NCBI RefSeq assembly: GCF_024679095.1
Contig: NC_066515.1
Span: 23,169,717 to 23,233,716 of the forward strand
Origin: Eriocheir sinensis
Lineage: Eukaryota; Arthropoda; Malacostraca; Decapoda; Varunidae
Direction of reading: 5' to 3'
DNA: 64,000 nt
A program made the position numbers and the translations under genes. Shown here in pieces: positions 37,325 through 51,174 of this stretch (position 1 is its first letter; every line of letters begins with the position of its first letter). The notes beneath the pieces were generated by a model that was not told the DNA's origin, did no database searches, and worked only from the letters and a program-made list of their open reading frames with translations.

Positions 37325-37725
37325 CTTTAAGTGTTATTCGTTTAAGTGTTACTGTTTTAAGTGTGACGGCTTTCAGTGTGACGACCTGAAGTGACCTAAA
37401 GTTGACCTAAAATGTGAATTCGCTGACGGTGACTCCTTGTTAGTGTGACGATCTTTAGTGTGACAATCCTAAGTGTGGCGTTTTTAGTGTGACACCTTTA
37501 AATTTGACGCCTTTAAGTGTGACGCCTTTAAGTGTGACGCCTTTAAGTCTGTCGCCTTTAAGTGTGACGATGACTTGAGCGACTCCTTTAGCTGCGACTG
37601 CAATAAGTGTGACGGCCTTAAGTGTGACGCCTTTAAGTGTGACTCCAGAAAGTGTGACGATGATGACTGGCAAGTAACTTAGGCATGACCTCCTCTGGCG
37701 TCACGTATTTAGAGTGACGCATTAG
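37325..37725 (+). repeat. 15 bp minisatellite (TTTAAGTGTGACGCC)
   Basis: Units such as TTTAAGTGTGACGCC and TTTAAGTGTGACGAC repeat in a 15 bp rhythm, clearest at 37490-37570. Since 15 is a multiple of three, the minus strand reads as VTLKG repeats. That is a consequence of the unit length and not evidence of a protein. Confidence 0.9.
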
Positions 37726-37869
37726 GAGAGGGTTTTTGAACTTCTCTCAACGTGTCTTTACCTTGTAGTCTATATATCACGCACCCTATGACACGTTTGA
37801 AGCTACTCACTCCTGTGTATCTACCCTTTTTATTCATCCTTATTCTTCAACTAAAATCCGACTCTCCGA

Positions 37870-38330
37870 TGAAAACTCTACGGCTAAAGGACGATGCATT
37901 TAACTAAAGCTACGCACTGGTATGAATTTTTTTTTTACTTCTTTCTTTTCTTTTTATTGAGCTGTGTGAGTGTGGTAGTTGTGTGGGAGAGAGAGGAAAG
38001 GGATGAGGAAGGAGATGTGAGTGAGGGAAGTGAGAATGGGAAAGAGGGGAAGAGGATGAGGGAAGGAAGAAGGGAGTGGGAGGAAGAGGAAGGAAGGTGA
38101 GGGAAATAGATAAGTTTAACTACGACGGTCAGGAAAACAACTCTACGGCTAAAGGACGATGGATTTAACTAAAACTCCGCACTCTTATGAATTGCCTGTT
38201 TTCTTTACTTCTTTATTTTCCTTTTATTGAACTCATATACGACTCCCCAATGTAAACAACTCCCTGGCTAATAGATGATGCATTTAACTAAAGCTACGCA
38301 ATGTTATGAATTTACTGTTTCCATTACCTT
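37870..38330 (+). repeat. ~120 bp repeat, 3 copies, one carrying a purine-rich insertion
   Basis: GATG(C/G)ATTTAACTAAA(G/A)CT occurs at about 37892, 38156 and 38276. The 38156-38276 spacing gives a 120 bp unit. The first copy is 264 bp from the second because about 145 bp of GA-rich sequence (37960-38110) interrupts it. Confidence 0.85.
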
Positions 38331-38539
38331 TTTCTTTTCCTATTGAACTCATACCCGACTCTCAACTCCCTGGCTAATGGAAAACGTCCCATTGCCAAAC
38401 GTTAATGTGCATATTCAAAGGGTCGAGAAAAAACGTTTATACCCGAATTCCCTTCAGCTAATAGATCAATAGAGTGTTGTGCCGTGAAGGTCACCCATTG
38501 ATTATTTTTTTTCTTTAAATGGCAAATATTCACATTCAA

Positions 38540-38925
38540 ACTACAGCTTCCTCCTCCGTGGCGCCACCCCTTTTGCTTCCTGCTCATCCCATTTCCTTCC
38601 TCCTCTTCCTCCTCCTCCACAGCCTCCCTCTCTTACCCTTCTACTTCTATTTCTTCCTCCTTTTCTTCCTCCTCCTCCTCAGCCTCCCCCTCTTCCCCCC
38701 TCTACTTCTATTTCTTCCTCCTTCTCTTCCTCCTCCTTCTTCTCCTTTTCCTACTCTTTATGTTCCTCACCTTACAACTACAACTACCACCACTACCAAT
38801 ACAACACCTAAAACAGCACACACAGCACAAACAAACCAAGACCCACGACCACAACGACCACCACCACACCCACCCGCACACACGACACGTCTTTACACGA
38901 CTCACTTTCACACACCAACTCGACA

Positions 38926-38961
<36 letters not shown>

Positions 38962-38966
38962 CACAC
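38540..38966. repeat. (CCTCCT)n, (ACC)n and (CA)n repeats
   Basis: A CT-rich block with a duplicated CTTCTATTTCTTCCTCC segment (about 38642 and 38704), then ACC/CAC triplets, then (CA)n at 38930-38966. Confidence 0.9.
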
Positions 38967-39171
38967 CACCGCCTTTGTAACCCCGCGAAGCCGATAAAGT
39001 AAAATAAAAAGGCCATTGAAGCTGATAAAATATAAAAGATTAGAATGGCAACTTGAATCACAGGAAGGAAGGAAGAAAGACGAGGAGGAGGAGGAGGGGC
39101 TGAAGGAAAGGGAATCCGAGGTAAATGTGAGTGATATCGGATGTGCTGAAAGATGCGATTTAGGAGGATTA

Positions 39172-39240
39172 TCAGCGGGAATCGAACCCAGGGACCCGCG
39201 GAACACCATTCGGCCAAAGGTTTCATATCCTTGAGCCGTG
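39172..39240 (-). other. tRNA-like fragment with A and B boxes
   Basis: On the minus strand TTGGCCGAATGGTG (A box, TGGCCGAATGG at 39206-39216) precedes GGGTTCGATTCCCGCT (B box at 39178-39188). The spacing between them is only 17 nt, too short for an intact tRNA, so this is a deleted tRNA pseudogene or a SINE head. Confidence 0.45.
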
Positions 39241-39276
39241 ATTTGTGGCGCCATTAGCGGAGGAACCGAATCAACA

Positions 39277-39278
39277 AA

Positions 39279-39317
<39 letters not shown>

Positions 39318-39326
39318 TGTGTGAGT

Positions 39327-39358
<32 letters not shown>
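39277..39358. repeat. (GT)n(GA)n compound microsatellite
   Basis: GT at about 39278-39316, GTGAGTGAGT transition, GA to 39357. It adjoins the tRNA-like fragment. Confidence 0.95.
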
Positions 39359-39362
<4 letters not shown>

Positions 39363-39424
39363 AAAGGAGGGAAGGAGAGAAAGGAGGCGGAAGGGAGGAT
39401 GACAGGCGGAGGTAAAGAAGGAGG

Positions 39425-40385
39425 TGGAGGAGACTAAAAGAACTCTCCTCTCCATTTTCCCTCCGGTCCCAGGCTTCATTTTTCCTCCACCTCCCTCCTT
39501 CATCACCACAATGCCTCTCCTCCGTCTTTACTATCTTCCTTCCCTCCTCCCTCTCTTCCTGACACGCTTCTCTCCTTCTTTTTCCCTCCGTTTCCTCTTC
39601 CTGGCAAACATTATGTCCTTCCTAACCTTCATTTTTCCCTCCCTCCTTCCTTCCCTCCTCTCTTTCTCTCCTTCTTTCCCTCCAACTTTCCCTCCTTCCA
39701 TCCACTTCTTTTTCTCTCCCTCCTTCCTTCCCTTCTCTCCGTTCCTCCCCTTCCTTCCCTCCACTCCTTCCCTTCTTCTTTCCCTCCCTCCTTCCCTCCT
39801 TCCATCCTCTCCTTCTTTTCTCCCTCCCTCATCCTCTCCCTGCCTTCCCTCCCTCTCTCCCTCCTTCCTTCTCTCCTCTTCTTCGCTCTTTCCCTTCTCT
39901 CCTTCTTCCTCCCTTCTTTCCCTCCCTCCTTCCCTCCTTCCATCCTCTCCTTCTTTTCTCTCTTCCTCCTTCTCTCCCTTCCTTCCCTTCCTCTCCTTCT
40001 TCCCTCCACTCTTTCCCTCCTTCCTTCCTTCCATCTTCTCCTTCTTTTCTCCCGCACTCATTCTCTCCCTTCCTTACCTTCCTCTCCTTCTTCCCTCCAC
40101 TCTTCCCCTCCTTCCTTCCTTCCATCTTCTCCTTCTTTTCTCCCTCCCTCCTTCTCTCCCTTCCTTCCCTTCCTCTCCTTCTTCCCTCCACTCCTTCCCT
40201 CCTTCTTTCCCTCCCTCCTTCCCTCCCTTCGTACTCTCCTTCTTTTCTCCCTCCCTCATTCTCTCCCTTCCTCCCTCCCTCCTTCCTTCCCTCCTCTTCT
40301 TCGCTCTCTCCCTCCTTCCCTCCTTCTTTCCCTTCTTCCATTCTCTCCTTCTCTCCCTTCCTCCCTCCCTCCCTTCGGTTCCAGA
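39425..40385. repeat. Polypyrimidine block (CTTCCCTCC)n, ~950 bp
   Basis: The plus strand is almost entirely C and T, with irregular repeats of TTCTTTTCTCCCTCCCTC and CCTTCCTTCCATC(T/C)TCTCC. A 374-residue frame runs through it because stop codons need purines on this strand. The sequence can in principle form triplex (H) DNA. Confidence 0.9.
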
Positions 40386-40954
40386 CATTTACTTTAAGAT
40401 AAGCAAATGGAAGGTTTTTTTTTTTTCCTATTTTTTTTCTATTGTTGTGTCCATTTCCTCGCGCACTTTCGGCTCCTGTGTCCCTTATTTTCCTTTATTT
40501 TCCTTTATTTCCTTTATCCTCGCGCGCTCTCCATGTCCCGCTTTTTAACACTCCGCTCTTAAATGGTTTTCCTATAATTTGTTTCCCAACCCTCGTTTTA
40601 ATATTGTTTTTATTCTTATTTTTGTGTTCCCTCGTTTTCCTCCTTTTTTTCTTCTTTCATCTTGCATTCTTTCTTCTAATTGCATTCCTTCCTGCTTACC
40701 TACTTCGATCCTCTTCCATTTTTTCTTCAGTCTTCTTTCTTTCTTTCTTTCTTCTCCTTTTCATTCCCATATTGCTGTCTAATTTCAATGTTCTGTTCTT
40801 GGTATCTTCAGAATCTACATAACATTTATTTTAACACACAAATCCTTCTTTCCTTACTTCTCGACTTCCCTTTCTTCTTTCTCTACATATTTCTTTCTTC
40901 CATAAATGATTTTTCTATTCTTCTTTCTCTTCTTTAGTTATCGCTCTCTTCCTT

Positions 40955-41330
40955 CCACTCTCTCTACGACCTTATCCTTCTCTTCCCTTCCCATTCTCTT
41001 TTATCATTCATTTACTTAATCTTGATACAATATTTTTCTTCTTTTTTTCCTTTATTTTCTTCCACCATATCCCACTCTCCTCTCTTCCCTTTCTCTCCTT
41101 TTACATCCCAATCCTTCCCTTCTCTTCCCTTCTCTTCCTTTTACTCTCTCTACGACCTTCCCATTCTCTTTTATCATTCATTCACTTAATCTTGTCACAA
41201 TAGTTTTCTTCTTTTCTTCCTTTATTTTCTTCCACCATATCCCACTCTCCTCACTTCCCTTTCTTTCCCTTACATCCCTATCCCTTCTGTTCATCTCGTA
41301 CCTAACTCTTCCCTCCTTCCTTTCATCCCT
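40955..41330 (+). repeat. 186 bp tandem duplication in CT-rich DNA
   Basis: TCTACGACCTT starts at about 40963 and 41149. Both copies continue CCCATTCTCTTTTATCATTC, ACTTAATCTTG and TTCTTCCACCATATCCCACT. Confidence 0.9.
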
Positions 41331-42039
41331 CATCTCCCTCAATTAATAGCCTTCCTCCTTCCCTTCATATTTCTCCCATCTCTCCTCGGTTATTCTTGTT
41401 TCCTTCCACTTCTCTCTATTTCTATCATTATTACCCTTATTATCATCTATGTCATTTTAGGTACTTTCCGCTTTATACTTTTTTTCCTTACTCCAGTCTT
41501 TTCTTTTCCTTCCTTTTAGTATTTTGTTTTTATTCTCTCTTTTGGTTTCTTTCATTCCTTATTCCTTCCTCCTCCTCCTCCTCCTCCTTGTCCTATTTTT
41601 ATTTTTCTCTTCACTCATACTCTTTACTTATCATCCCTTGCTTCGTTTTTCTTTTATATTCTTTCTCTCTTCTTTAATTTCAATCTTTTTCGTCTCCCTT
41701 TCCAATCTACCTTCCCTTCTACGTTCCTTATTTCCTCGCCTTCCCTCGCTTCCTCTTCCTTTCATACCCTCTCTATCTCTTCTCTTCTCTTCTAACCTTC
41801 CTTCCTCCCTTCTTCCTGCCCTCACTCCTACCCTCACCTCACCATTCCTACCTTCGGCTTACCTTAACGGCTTCCCTCACTCCCACGCCTCACCTTCTCT
41901 CCCTCTCCCCCACACCTTTCCGTACCTGCCCGTGTCTCATTAAGATCTCATTACCGTACTTTGTGGGAGTTTTGCTTCCCCCGCGCCTGACGCTGACGAA
42001 GACTTTACTTAAAACTTGCTGCTCATTTGTCTTAACTTT

Positions 42040-42760
42040 CCCCATCACCGCCCCGAGAACAGCTGAGCGCCCACTCCCCTGTCCCGCCCCTTCCTTTCCC
42101 CTCTCATAACCTTCACTCTCCGCCTTCCCGCTTCTCTTGTTTCCCTCCTTCCCTCATTTTTGACCTAATTTTTATGCTTTTGTTCTCTCCTAACCTGTTT
42201 TCCTTCTTTCCTTTCGTCTTTTCCTCGTCCACATTCCCCTCTTTTTCCCTTCCTTCTGTTCCCCTTGTTCGTTCCTCCTCTCATTTTCATTTCCCCATTT
42301 CCCCATTCTTTCCCCTTTCCTCCAGAACAGATGCATGCCTCCCCTCTCTCTCCCCTCTTCCTCCCCTTCCCTCATCCTTTCCCCTCTCATAACCCTCACT
42401 CTCCGCCTTACCACTCCTCACGTTTCCCTCATTCCCTCATTTTTGACCTAATTTTTATGCTGTTGGTCTCTCCTTAACTCTTTCCTTCTTTCCTTTCGTC
42501 TTTTCCTCGTCCCCTATCCCCTCTTTTCCCCTTCCTCCTGTTCCGCTTGTTCGTTCCTCCTCGCCCACTCTTCTTTCCCCTTTCCCATACCGCCCCTAGA
42601 ACAGCTGAACGCCTTCCTTCTCTCTCCCCTCACCCTCCCTTTCCCTCATCCTTTCCCCTCTCATAACCCTCAGTCTCCGCCTTCCCGCTTCTCATGTTCC
42701 CCTCCTTCCCTCATTTTTACCTATTTTTTACTTCTCTGGTTTCTCCTTTCCCTCTTCCTC
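42040..42760 (+). repeat. ~280 bp tandem repeat, about 2.6 copies
   Basis: CTCTCATAACC occurs at 42101, 42384 and 42658 (intervals 283 and 274), followed by (C/A)TCTCCGCCTT, CCTCATTTTT, CTTTCGTCTTTTCCTCGTCC and CCAGAACAG or CTAGAACAG. A weaker continuation runs toward 43100. Confidence 0.9.
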
Positions 42761-43724
42761 TTCTTTGGCTCCTCTTATCCTCCCCTCGTTCTCTCTGATT
42801 TCCTCTTCCTCCCCTTTTCCTTTGTTTGTTTTTCCTCTCCCACTCTTTTCTTCTCCCCTTTCCCCTTCTTCCTCTTCTACGATGGCATAGTTAATCCCTG
42901 TCTCCCTTCCTCTTGTCCTCCCCTTCCCTTTCTCTTTCCTTCCTTTCTCCCATCTCTAGTTTCCATGTCTCCTCTTCCCTTCCCCTATCATTCTTCACTT
43001 TTGTTTCTCTTCTTTCGCTTCCTATTCCCTTTCTCTTCTATTCCTTTTTCTTATCTTTGTTTTATTTTCACGCCTCTGGTCTCTTCTTTTTCTCTCCCTT
43101 TCGTTCCCTATCAAAATTAATCCTCACTTCCCATCATATTTTCCTTCCTTCTTTCCTCTTCTCTTCTCTTTCCCTTTCTTTATCTCCTCCTATTCCCATC
43201 TTATTTGTCCATACCTCTACATTTTTCCCCGCTCCTTCCTCTCTCTCTCTCTCTTTCTCTCTTTCTCTCTCTCTCTCTCCCTTCACAGCCCTTCCTTTTC
43301 CCTTCACACTTAATCTACATTTTTCTTCCCTTCCCTTCCCTTCCCTTCTCCTCTCTCTTCTTTCCTTCCTGTTTCCCCTTGTTTGCCCTAATTCCCACGC
43401 CTCTGCACTCTCCTCTTCCTCTTCCTCCTCCTCCTCCTCCTCCTCTCCCTTATCCAATCATAGTTAATCTCCTTCCCTGTCCCCTCTCCTGTCCCTTCCC
43501 TTTTTCCCTCCTTTTCCTGTTCCTTAGTTTCCTTTTCTGCTTTTCCTGGTTTTACTTTTCATGTCCTTTGTTTTTTTCTTCCTTGTTCGACGCTTTTCTT
43601 TCTTTTCTTTCTTTGTTCCTTTCTTTTTCTTCCTTTCCTTTCCCTGTCGCTTTCTTCATTCCTTTCCTTCTATCCTTCCTCTCCTCGTCCCTTCTTTCTT
43701 TCCTTTTCTATCCCCTTCCTTCTT

Positions 43725-43850
43725 TACTTCCTTCCTTCCTTCCTTTCTTCCTTTCTTTCTTCCTTTCTTCCTTCCTTCCTACCTTCCTTCCTTCCTTCCT
43801 TCCTACCTTCTTTCCTTCCTTCCTTCCTTCCTTCCTTCCTTCCTTCCTTA
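43725..43850. repeat. (CTTC)n tetranucleotide repeat
   Basis: CTTC units with occasional CTAC and CTTT variants. Confidence 0.93.
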
Positions 43851-44099
43851 CCTAACTTCTACTGGTACACAAATATCCTCTTTTTTTTTATTTCCCTTTA
43901 TAGTGTTCACCAGACTTCTCTTTCCCTCATCTGCTTCCCTTTCTCTTATATTTCTTCACTTTTCTCCCTGTCGCTCCTTTCTCCATCCCTTTCATCTACC
44001 CTCTATTTTTCTTCTCTGATATTTTAACTTATTTCTTGTTTCTCTGTTTTTTCTTCCCTCTTCTTTTTTGTTCTTTTTTTGTTTTTTTTTTATTCTCTG

Positions 44100-44470
<371 letters not shown>

Positions 44471-44859
44471 TATCTATGGTTCTAACACTACATCAAACAC
44501 TATTAGAACTGCCAACACCACTGTCCTCAAAACAAAAACAAAAAAGAACAAAAAATGAAGAGAAAGGAGGATTTTCACTCAACCAACACATCCTCCCGCA
44601 ACACAAAACAACAACACAAAATACGCTTCAAAACACCAATGGAACACAATCAAAATCCTAACACTGTATTTCGGTATCTTCCTATCGTGTGTTGCGGGTA
44701 GTGCCTCTTATATTGTGTTGCTCCGACCCTGTCTTCTGAGCAATAATAAAAGTGCTTCTGAGGGGATAAGAGAGACGTGTGTGGGGCTCGCAACACCCAG
44801 GCAGCTCCGTCACGCAACACCTGCCCAAAACCTGTCCACGAAGCGCCATCAACAGGTGT

Positions 44860-45790
44860 GGGGTGAGGTGACAGGTGGGACGGGAAGGGGACGGAGAGGA
44901 AGGGGAGAAAGTTGTAGAGGAAAGAATGTGGGACAGATAAGGGAAAGGGAGGGATAGGGAAGGAATGGGAATGAAAAAAATGGAGATGTGTTGAGAGGGG
45001 GATTGAAATGGAGCAGGAAAGGGAGAAAGTAAAGAACAGGGAATAAATAGGGATGAAGTAATTAAGATAAGTGTGGAGGGGAAGAGGAAATGGGACAGAA
45101 AATGGAGAAAGAAAAGAACAGAGAAGGAAAGTGGATGCAAGAACGAAGGGAAACAGAAGGCAAAATGGTAAAAGAAAAAATAAAGCAGAGGAAAATGGTA
45201 AGAAGCAGAACAATGGAATGGAAAGAAAGGAAATAACATGCACGGATAGGAAAACAGACACGGAAAAAGAACAGGAGTTGCTTAATAGACTGAGAAGGGA
45301 AGAAAAGAACACGAATGGATAAGGATATAGACAAACAGAATTAAAAATAACAGTAGCAGAAAATTGGACTGTGAAAGAAAGAACTGCATGTATAAAAGAA
45401 TATAGATAACAAGCAAAGGGAAATGACAGACGAATTAAATGAAAATGAAAGAAAATGACATGCAAGGAAATGGAAACAAAGGCAAATATAAAAAAAAGTA
45501 GCAGAATATCATATTAGACAGGATAGGAAAGGAAAGTATTAAAGCGACAGGCAGTGATTCATAGCGCGCGGCAGTGACAGGGCAGTGACAGGGCTGATGA
45601 AAAAAACAGTAATATGCGTGAGAGTGACGAAAGTGATAATGGAGGAGAGTGACAGACTGGTGACGCTGGAAGGCAATAAGAGGTGACGTGAAATGAAGGG
45701 AAAATGACAGAGGAGGAAAATGAAAGTGATTTGATAACTGAAATGTGCAAAAAGTAAAGTAGAGATAAGTAAAGTAAAGTAAAAAAAAAT
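44860..45790. other. Purine-rich low-complexity DNA, no gene seen
   Basis: GGAAA and GAAAG sequence on the plus strand. Shared phrases include AATGGGA(A/C) and GAAAATGG, but no clean period was found. Near 45540-45600 GGCAGTGACAGGG is repeated, and (AAAGT)n lies near 45755-45785. Confidence 0.6.
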
Positions 45791-45959
45791 CTCCTCTATT
45801 TCTCTCCCTCTACATTTTATTTTGGCATTTTCCTCACTCCTCGTTCCATCCCGTTTCTCTCCTTTCAAATATGCCTTTTTTTTTTTCTTTCCTTTCCTTC
45901 CCCAATTTCACTTGCCTCGTCCCTCCTCTGTTTATATTACTCAGCGAATACGGACGAGA

Positions 45960-46022
45960 TTCAACCATCTGCGCAGCGCTCGTTAACAGCCTGCGCAGCG
46001 ATTTCTGAACTTTGCGCAGTGC
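45960..46022 (+). promoter_or_regulatory. Three TGCGCAG motifs at 21-22 bp spacing
   Basis: TGCGCA at 45970, 45992 and 46013. TGCGCA is the core half-site of NRF-1-type elements. The spacing is two helical turns, so all three would face the same side of the DNA. Function is inferred; no adjacent exon was found. Confidence 0.3.
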
Positions 46023-46119
46023 TTACGTGGGACAAATTTTAAGGTCCATAAACTAACCAAAGCAATATATGGTCAAACTTTCTCCCTTTTATAAAATGTA
46101 TAGACCCCCGGACATCCTT

Positions 46120-46390
46120 AGACATTAAATAAGAGAGGGAGGGGGGGGAGAGAGAGAGAGAGAAAAGGAAATAATGGCAGAAGAATAGGAGAAAGAAAAA
46201 GTGAGAAAAGAAAGAAAAAAGAAAGAAAGAAAAAATGAAAGAGAAAGAAAAGAAGGAAATGAGTGAGAAAAAAAGAAAAATAAAGAAAAAATGAAGAAAC
46301 TGAGAGAAAAAGAATTAAATAAAGATAGGAAGGAAAACGAAAGAAAAAAAAGAAAAATCAGAGAGAGAGAGAGAGAGAGAGAGAGCATGA
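46120..46390. repeat. GA/GAAA purine block
   Basis: GA run at 46150-46163, GAAA-rich sequence, and GA at 46360-46385. Confidence 0.9.
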
Positions 46391-46540
46391 CCTCCTTTCC
46401 TTCTCTCCTCCTCCCCTCGCTCCCTTCCCGCCATCCGTATATATATAAATATGCATCCATTTATAAATTTCTAAACCCACCCTCTTCCTTATTTTTTCCT
46501 CCATTCCCTCCTTCATCTGCAGACTCGTATATCTTCCATT

Positions 46541-47900
<1,360 letters not shown>

Positions 47901-47954
47901 CCCGTAAAAAGAAATGGAAGGGACACTGGAGATGAAAAATATACTGACAGATGC

Positions 47955-48945
47955 ACTAAGGAGGAGGAGGAGGAGGACGAGCAGGAGGAAAAGGACGAGG
48001 AGAAGGAAGAGGAGGAGAAGGAAGAGGAGAGGGAGGAGGACGAGGGCAAAGACGGGAACGATGACAAAGAAGAAGAAAAAGAAGAGACGAAAAATCAGAA
48101 AAAAAGAAGAGGAAAAAGAAAAAGAAGATGAAGAAGAAGAAAAGGACGAAAAAGAAGAAGTAGAAGAAGATGACGATGAAGAAAACGAATAGCAAAAACA
48201 TAAACAAAAAGGAATAAAAAGCAGAAAGGCATTAAGGAAGGAAGGAGTTTGAAGTCTGAGAAGGAGGATGAAGAATGGAGAAGAGGAGAAGGAGGAGGAG
48301 GAGACGGAGGAGGAGGAGGAGAAGCGGCAAAATGCGTCGGAACAAAGAAGGAGCGATGGGATTGGAGGAAAGGATTTAAAGAGTCACTTGCAGGGAAACG
48401 GCGGAGGAAGAAATTTGATAAAACGTAAAGAAGGAGAAAGAGAAAAAGAGACCGCGGGAGAGAGAAAGAACGAAAAAAGAAAAAGGAGAAAGAAGGAACG
48501 AAGAAAGAGACGCCAACAAAGGGAGGAGGAAGATAAGGAAGCCATTGCACTGAAGCCGATGGGACGTAACTGTTAAGGAAGACTGGAAAAAGGAAAAGGG
48601 AAAAAATAAAATAAAATGATAAGAGAAAACGGAGGAAAAAGGGGAGACTTGTGTAGCCGTCTCATGTAGCAATAGAGGATTACGCAAATAGTACACTTTG
48701 GAGACGTATAAAGAAGGGTTAGTAATGCGTAGAGAGAGGAGAGAAGAGAAGAGAAGAGAAGAGAAGAGAAGAGAAGAGAAGAGAAGAAAAGAAAAGAAAA
48801 GAGAAGAGAAGAGAAAAGAAGAGAAGAGAATAGAATAGAAGAGAAGACGAGGAAGAGAAAGAAAAAATATATTAGCAGAAGATGAAGACAAAGAAGAAAA
48901 AGGAAATTGAGTTGAAAAAAGTAGAAAAAAGAAAATACTATCACC
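47955..48945. repeat. Purine block with (GGA)n, (GAA)n and (GAGAA)n
   Basis: GGA runs at 47961-48040 and 48270-48325, GAA-rich sequence at 48066-48185, and pentamer GAGAA repeats at 48735-48840. Acidic or basic repeat frames such as (EEK)n arise from it. Confidence 0.9.
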
Positions 48946-49329
48946 ATTATTTCCTCCTCCTCTTCTTCCTCCTCCTCCTCTTAACCATCGCCCATACACA
49001 GATCTTCCTCTTCCCTTTGAAATAATCTCCCTCCCTCTCTCCCTTCCCTCTTCCTCCTGCCTTAATCTATACCTGTCTTCGTCTACACCTGTCCTTATCT
49101 ATATCTATCTTTCACCTCTCATTTTCCCTCAAGCCACGTGTCCGCCATTGCCACCCTACCTATCCTTGCCCTAAACCCTGATCTGCCTCACTGCTTAGCC
49201 TTGTCCAGTCTCCGCCCCTGACCTGCCTCGCGCCCAGCCTCACCCAGCGCCGGCAGCGGGACAGACGGCATCCTCGGAGATCACTCACCGCCACGGATCG
49301 AGAATAGATGGGCAAGATTTACATAGAGA

Positions 49330-50960
49330 TCTCGTTACGTTAAGAGGGAATGAAAGGGGCTGAGGGAGAGGAGGACTAAGAGGAAGACCAAAAGCTTAGG
49401 GATTGGACAAAGGAAGGAAAGGGTAAAGATGGAAGGGTTAAAGATTAGGAAGATATGAGAAAAGGGTGAGGAAAGGAAGGAAAGGGAGAGGAAGGAAGAA
49501 AATAAAGGATGGAAAAGGTTGAAGAAAGAGTTAAAGGAAAGGAAGGGAAATGGTGAGGAAAGGAAGAGATGGGAAGAGATATAACGGAAGGAAAATGAGG
49601 AAAAGATACATGATGAGAAAGGAGAAGAAGGGAAAGGATGAGGAAAAAGAGTAAATGGGAAGGAAAAAACAACAAAGAGAAAAGAATAAGAAAACGAAGA
49701 GATGTAAAAGGAGGGACAAAATGAGAGAAAGAAACCTTGAAAGAAACCATGAAATAAAGAGAAAGGAAAACAGACCAAATAAAGGAGAGAAAAAGAGAAA
49801 CCACAACACAGGAGGAAATTCGAGAAGAAAAGAAGAAATAGAAGAAACAAAAGGATAAAAAGGAAACAATGAGAGAGAGAGGGAGAAAAAAATATAAAAA
49901 AATCAGTTAAATAGCAAAAGAAAAGTCGAGAATATATAAAAAAAAAAGTAAAAAGTAAAGGAAAAAAGACCGGGGCGTTAAAAGAGATGCTGGAAAATTA
50001 GGGAAAATGGAAAGTAGCTGTGAGACGAGGAGGAGGAGGAGGAGGAGGAGGAGGAGGAGGAGGAAGAAGGAGGGTGCGAGGCAATATCTCAGAGGAGCGT
50101 CAGTCGTGTGTGGGATTGTGGCCGCGAAGGCATTACAGCGGAGCCTCGAGGGGGGGAGGGGGGGGGATGAGGGGGAGATGGAGGAGAGAAGAGAAGGGAG
50201 GAGAAGGGGGAGGGAAGAGAGGGGCGAAGGGGGGAGGGTAGAGAAGGGAGACGGACAGGAGGAAACGGATAAGGAAAGGGAAGACGAAGGAAGGAAGGAA
50301 TATTGATAGAAGGAAAGTGGGATAAGGTTGAAATGGAAAAGATAAGGAAGGGAGAGAAGGAAGGAAGGAAGGAAGGACACAACCAAGCAAGGGAACAAAG
50401 AGGAAAGTAAAGAGGGATAGAAAGGAATGGAGGCGGAGGGGAAGGAAATGGAGAAAGACGGATAAAACGGAGAAAGGAAAGAACGATGGAAAGGAGGTAG
50501 TTAGAAGAGAAGAAGGAGGAAGAAGAAGGAAAGAAGGGAAGAAAAAAATAAATAAAAAGGGTTAGAGAAAGAGGGAAAGAGAGAAAAAAAGAGAAGATAC
50601 AAGCTGGACAAAAGAAATATGATGAAAAGATGAATTAATGAAAGATGAATTGATGATGGAAAGAAGGTAGATATAAGAGAAGAAGGAAGGAAGGAAGAAG
50701 AAGGATAAAGAAAACAAGAAAAATATAAATAAAAAGTGTTAGAGGAAGAGGGAAAGAGTGAATAGGGGAGATGATAAGGAACAGAACAAAAGAAATGATA
50801 TGATGAGAAGAAAGGAAGAAGGAAGGAAGAAGAACGAAAGGGAAGGGAAGAAAAAACAAAATAAAAAGTGTTAGAGGAAGAGGGAAAGAGAGAAAAGGGG
50901 AGACGATAAGGACAGGAGAAAAGAAATATGATAAAAAAAATGAATTGATGAAAAAATATA
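49330..50960. repeat. Long purine block with a G-rich core
   Basis: GGAAAGG-type sequence, (GGA)n at 50030-50062, a G-run-rich core at 50145-50240 (quadruplex-capable), and a repeated TAAAAAGTGTTAGAGGAAGA unit near 50552, 50732 and 50865. No gene is visible. Confidence 0.85.
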
Positions 50961-51174
50961 TCCACTTTTTTCTTGCATAATTCAATCACTAATAACGAGA
51001 AAAGAAGAAGAAAAAAACATTAATGATCACGACGGACTCACCAACACAATTCAGAACCTTCAAATTACAGTAATATCCCAAAGTTTGTACTCATTGCCTC
51101 TCATTTTCTTGCGGTTTCAGACTAATAACGAGGAGAGGGAAAACTCCACTAACGGCCGCATTGGACTCACGAAC

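Noticed and set aside
37455..37673. VTLKG pentapeptide-repeat protein on the minus strand
   Set aside because: It results from a 15 bp minisatellite. The frame is short, with no conserved ends and no splice context.
39424..40548. 374-residue open frame rich in Ser, Pro, Phe and Leu
   Set aside because: A by-product of a polypyrimidine tract lacking purines for stop codons.
49260..49320. Minus-strand exon ending at a GTGAGT donor (ACTCAC on the plus strand near 49285)
   Set aside because: The upstream minus-strand frame is short and stopped (ATG followed at once by TAA), with no supporting features.
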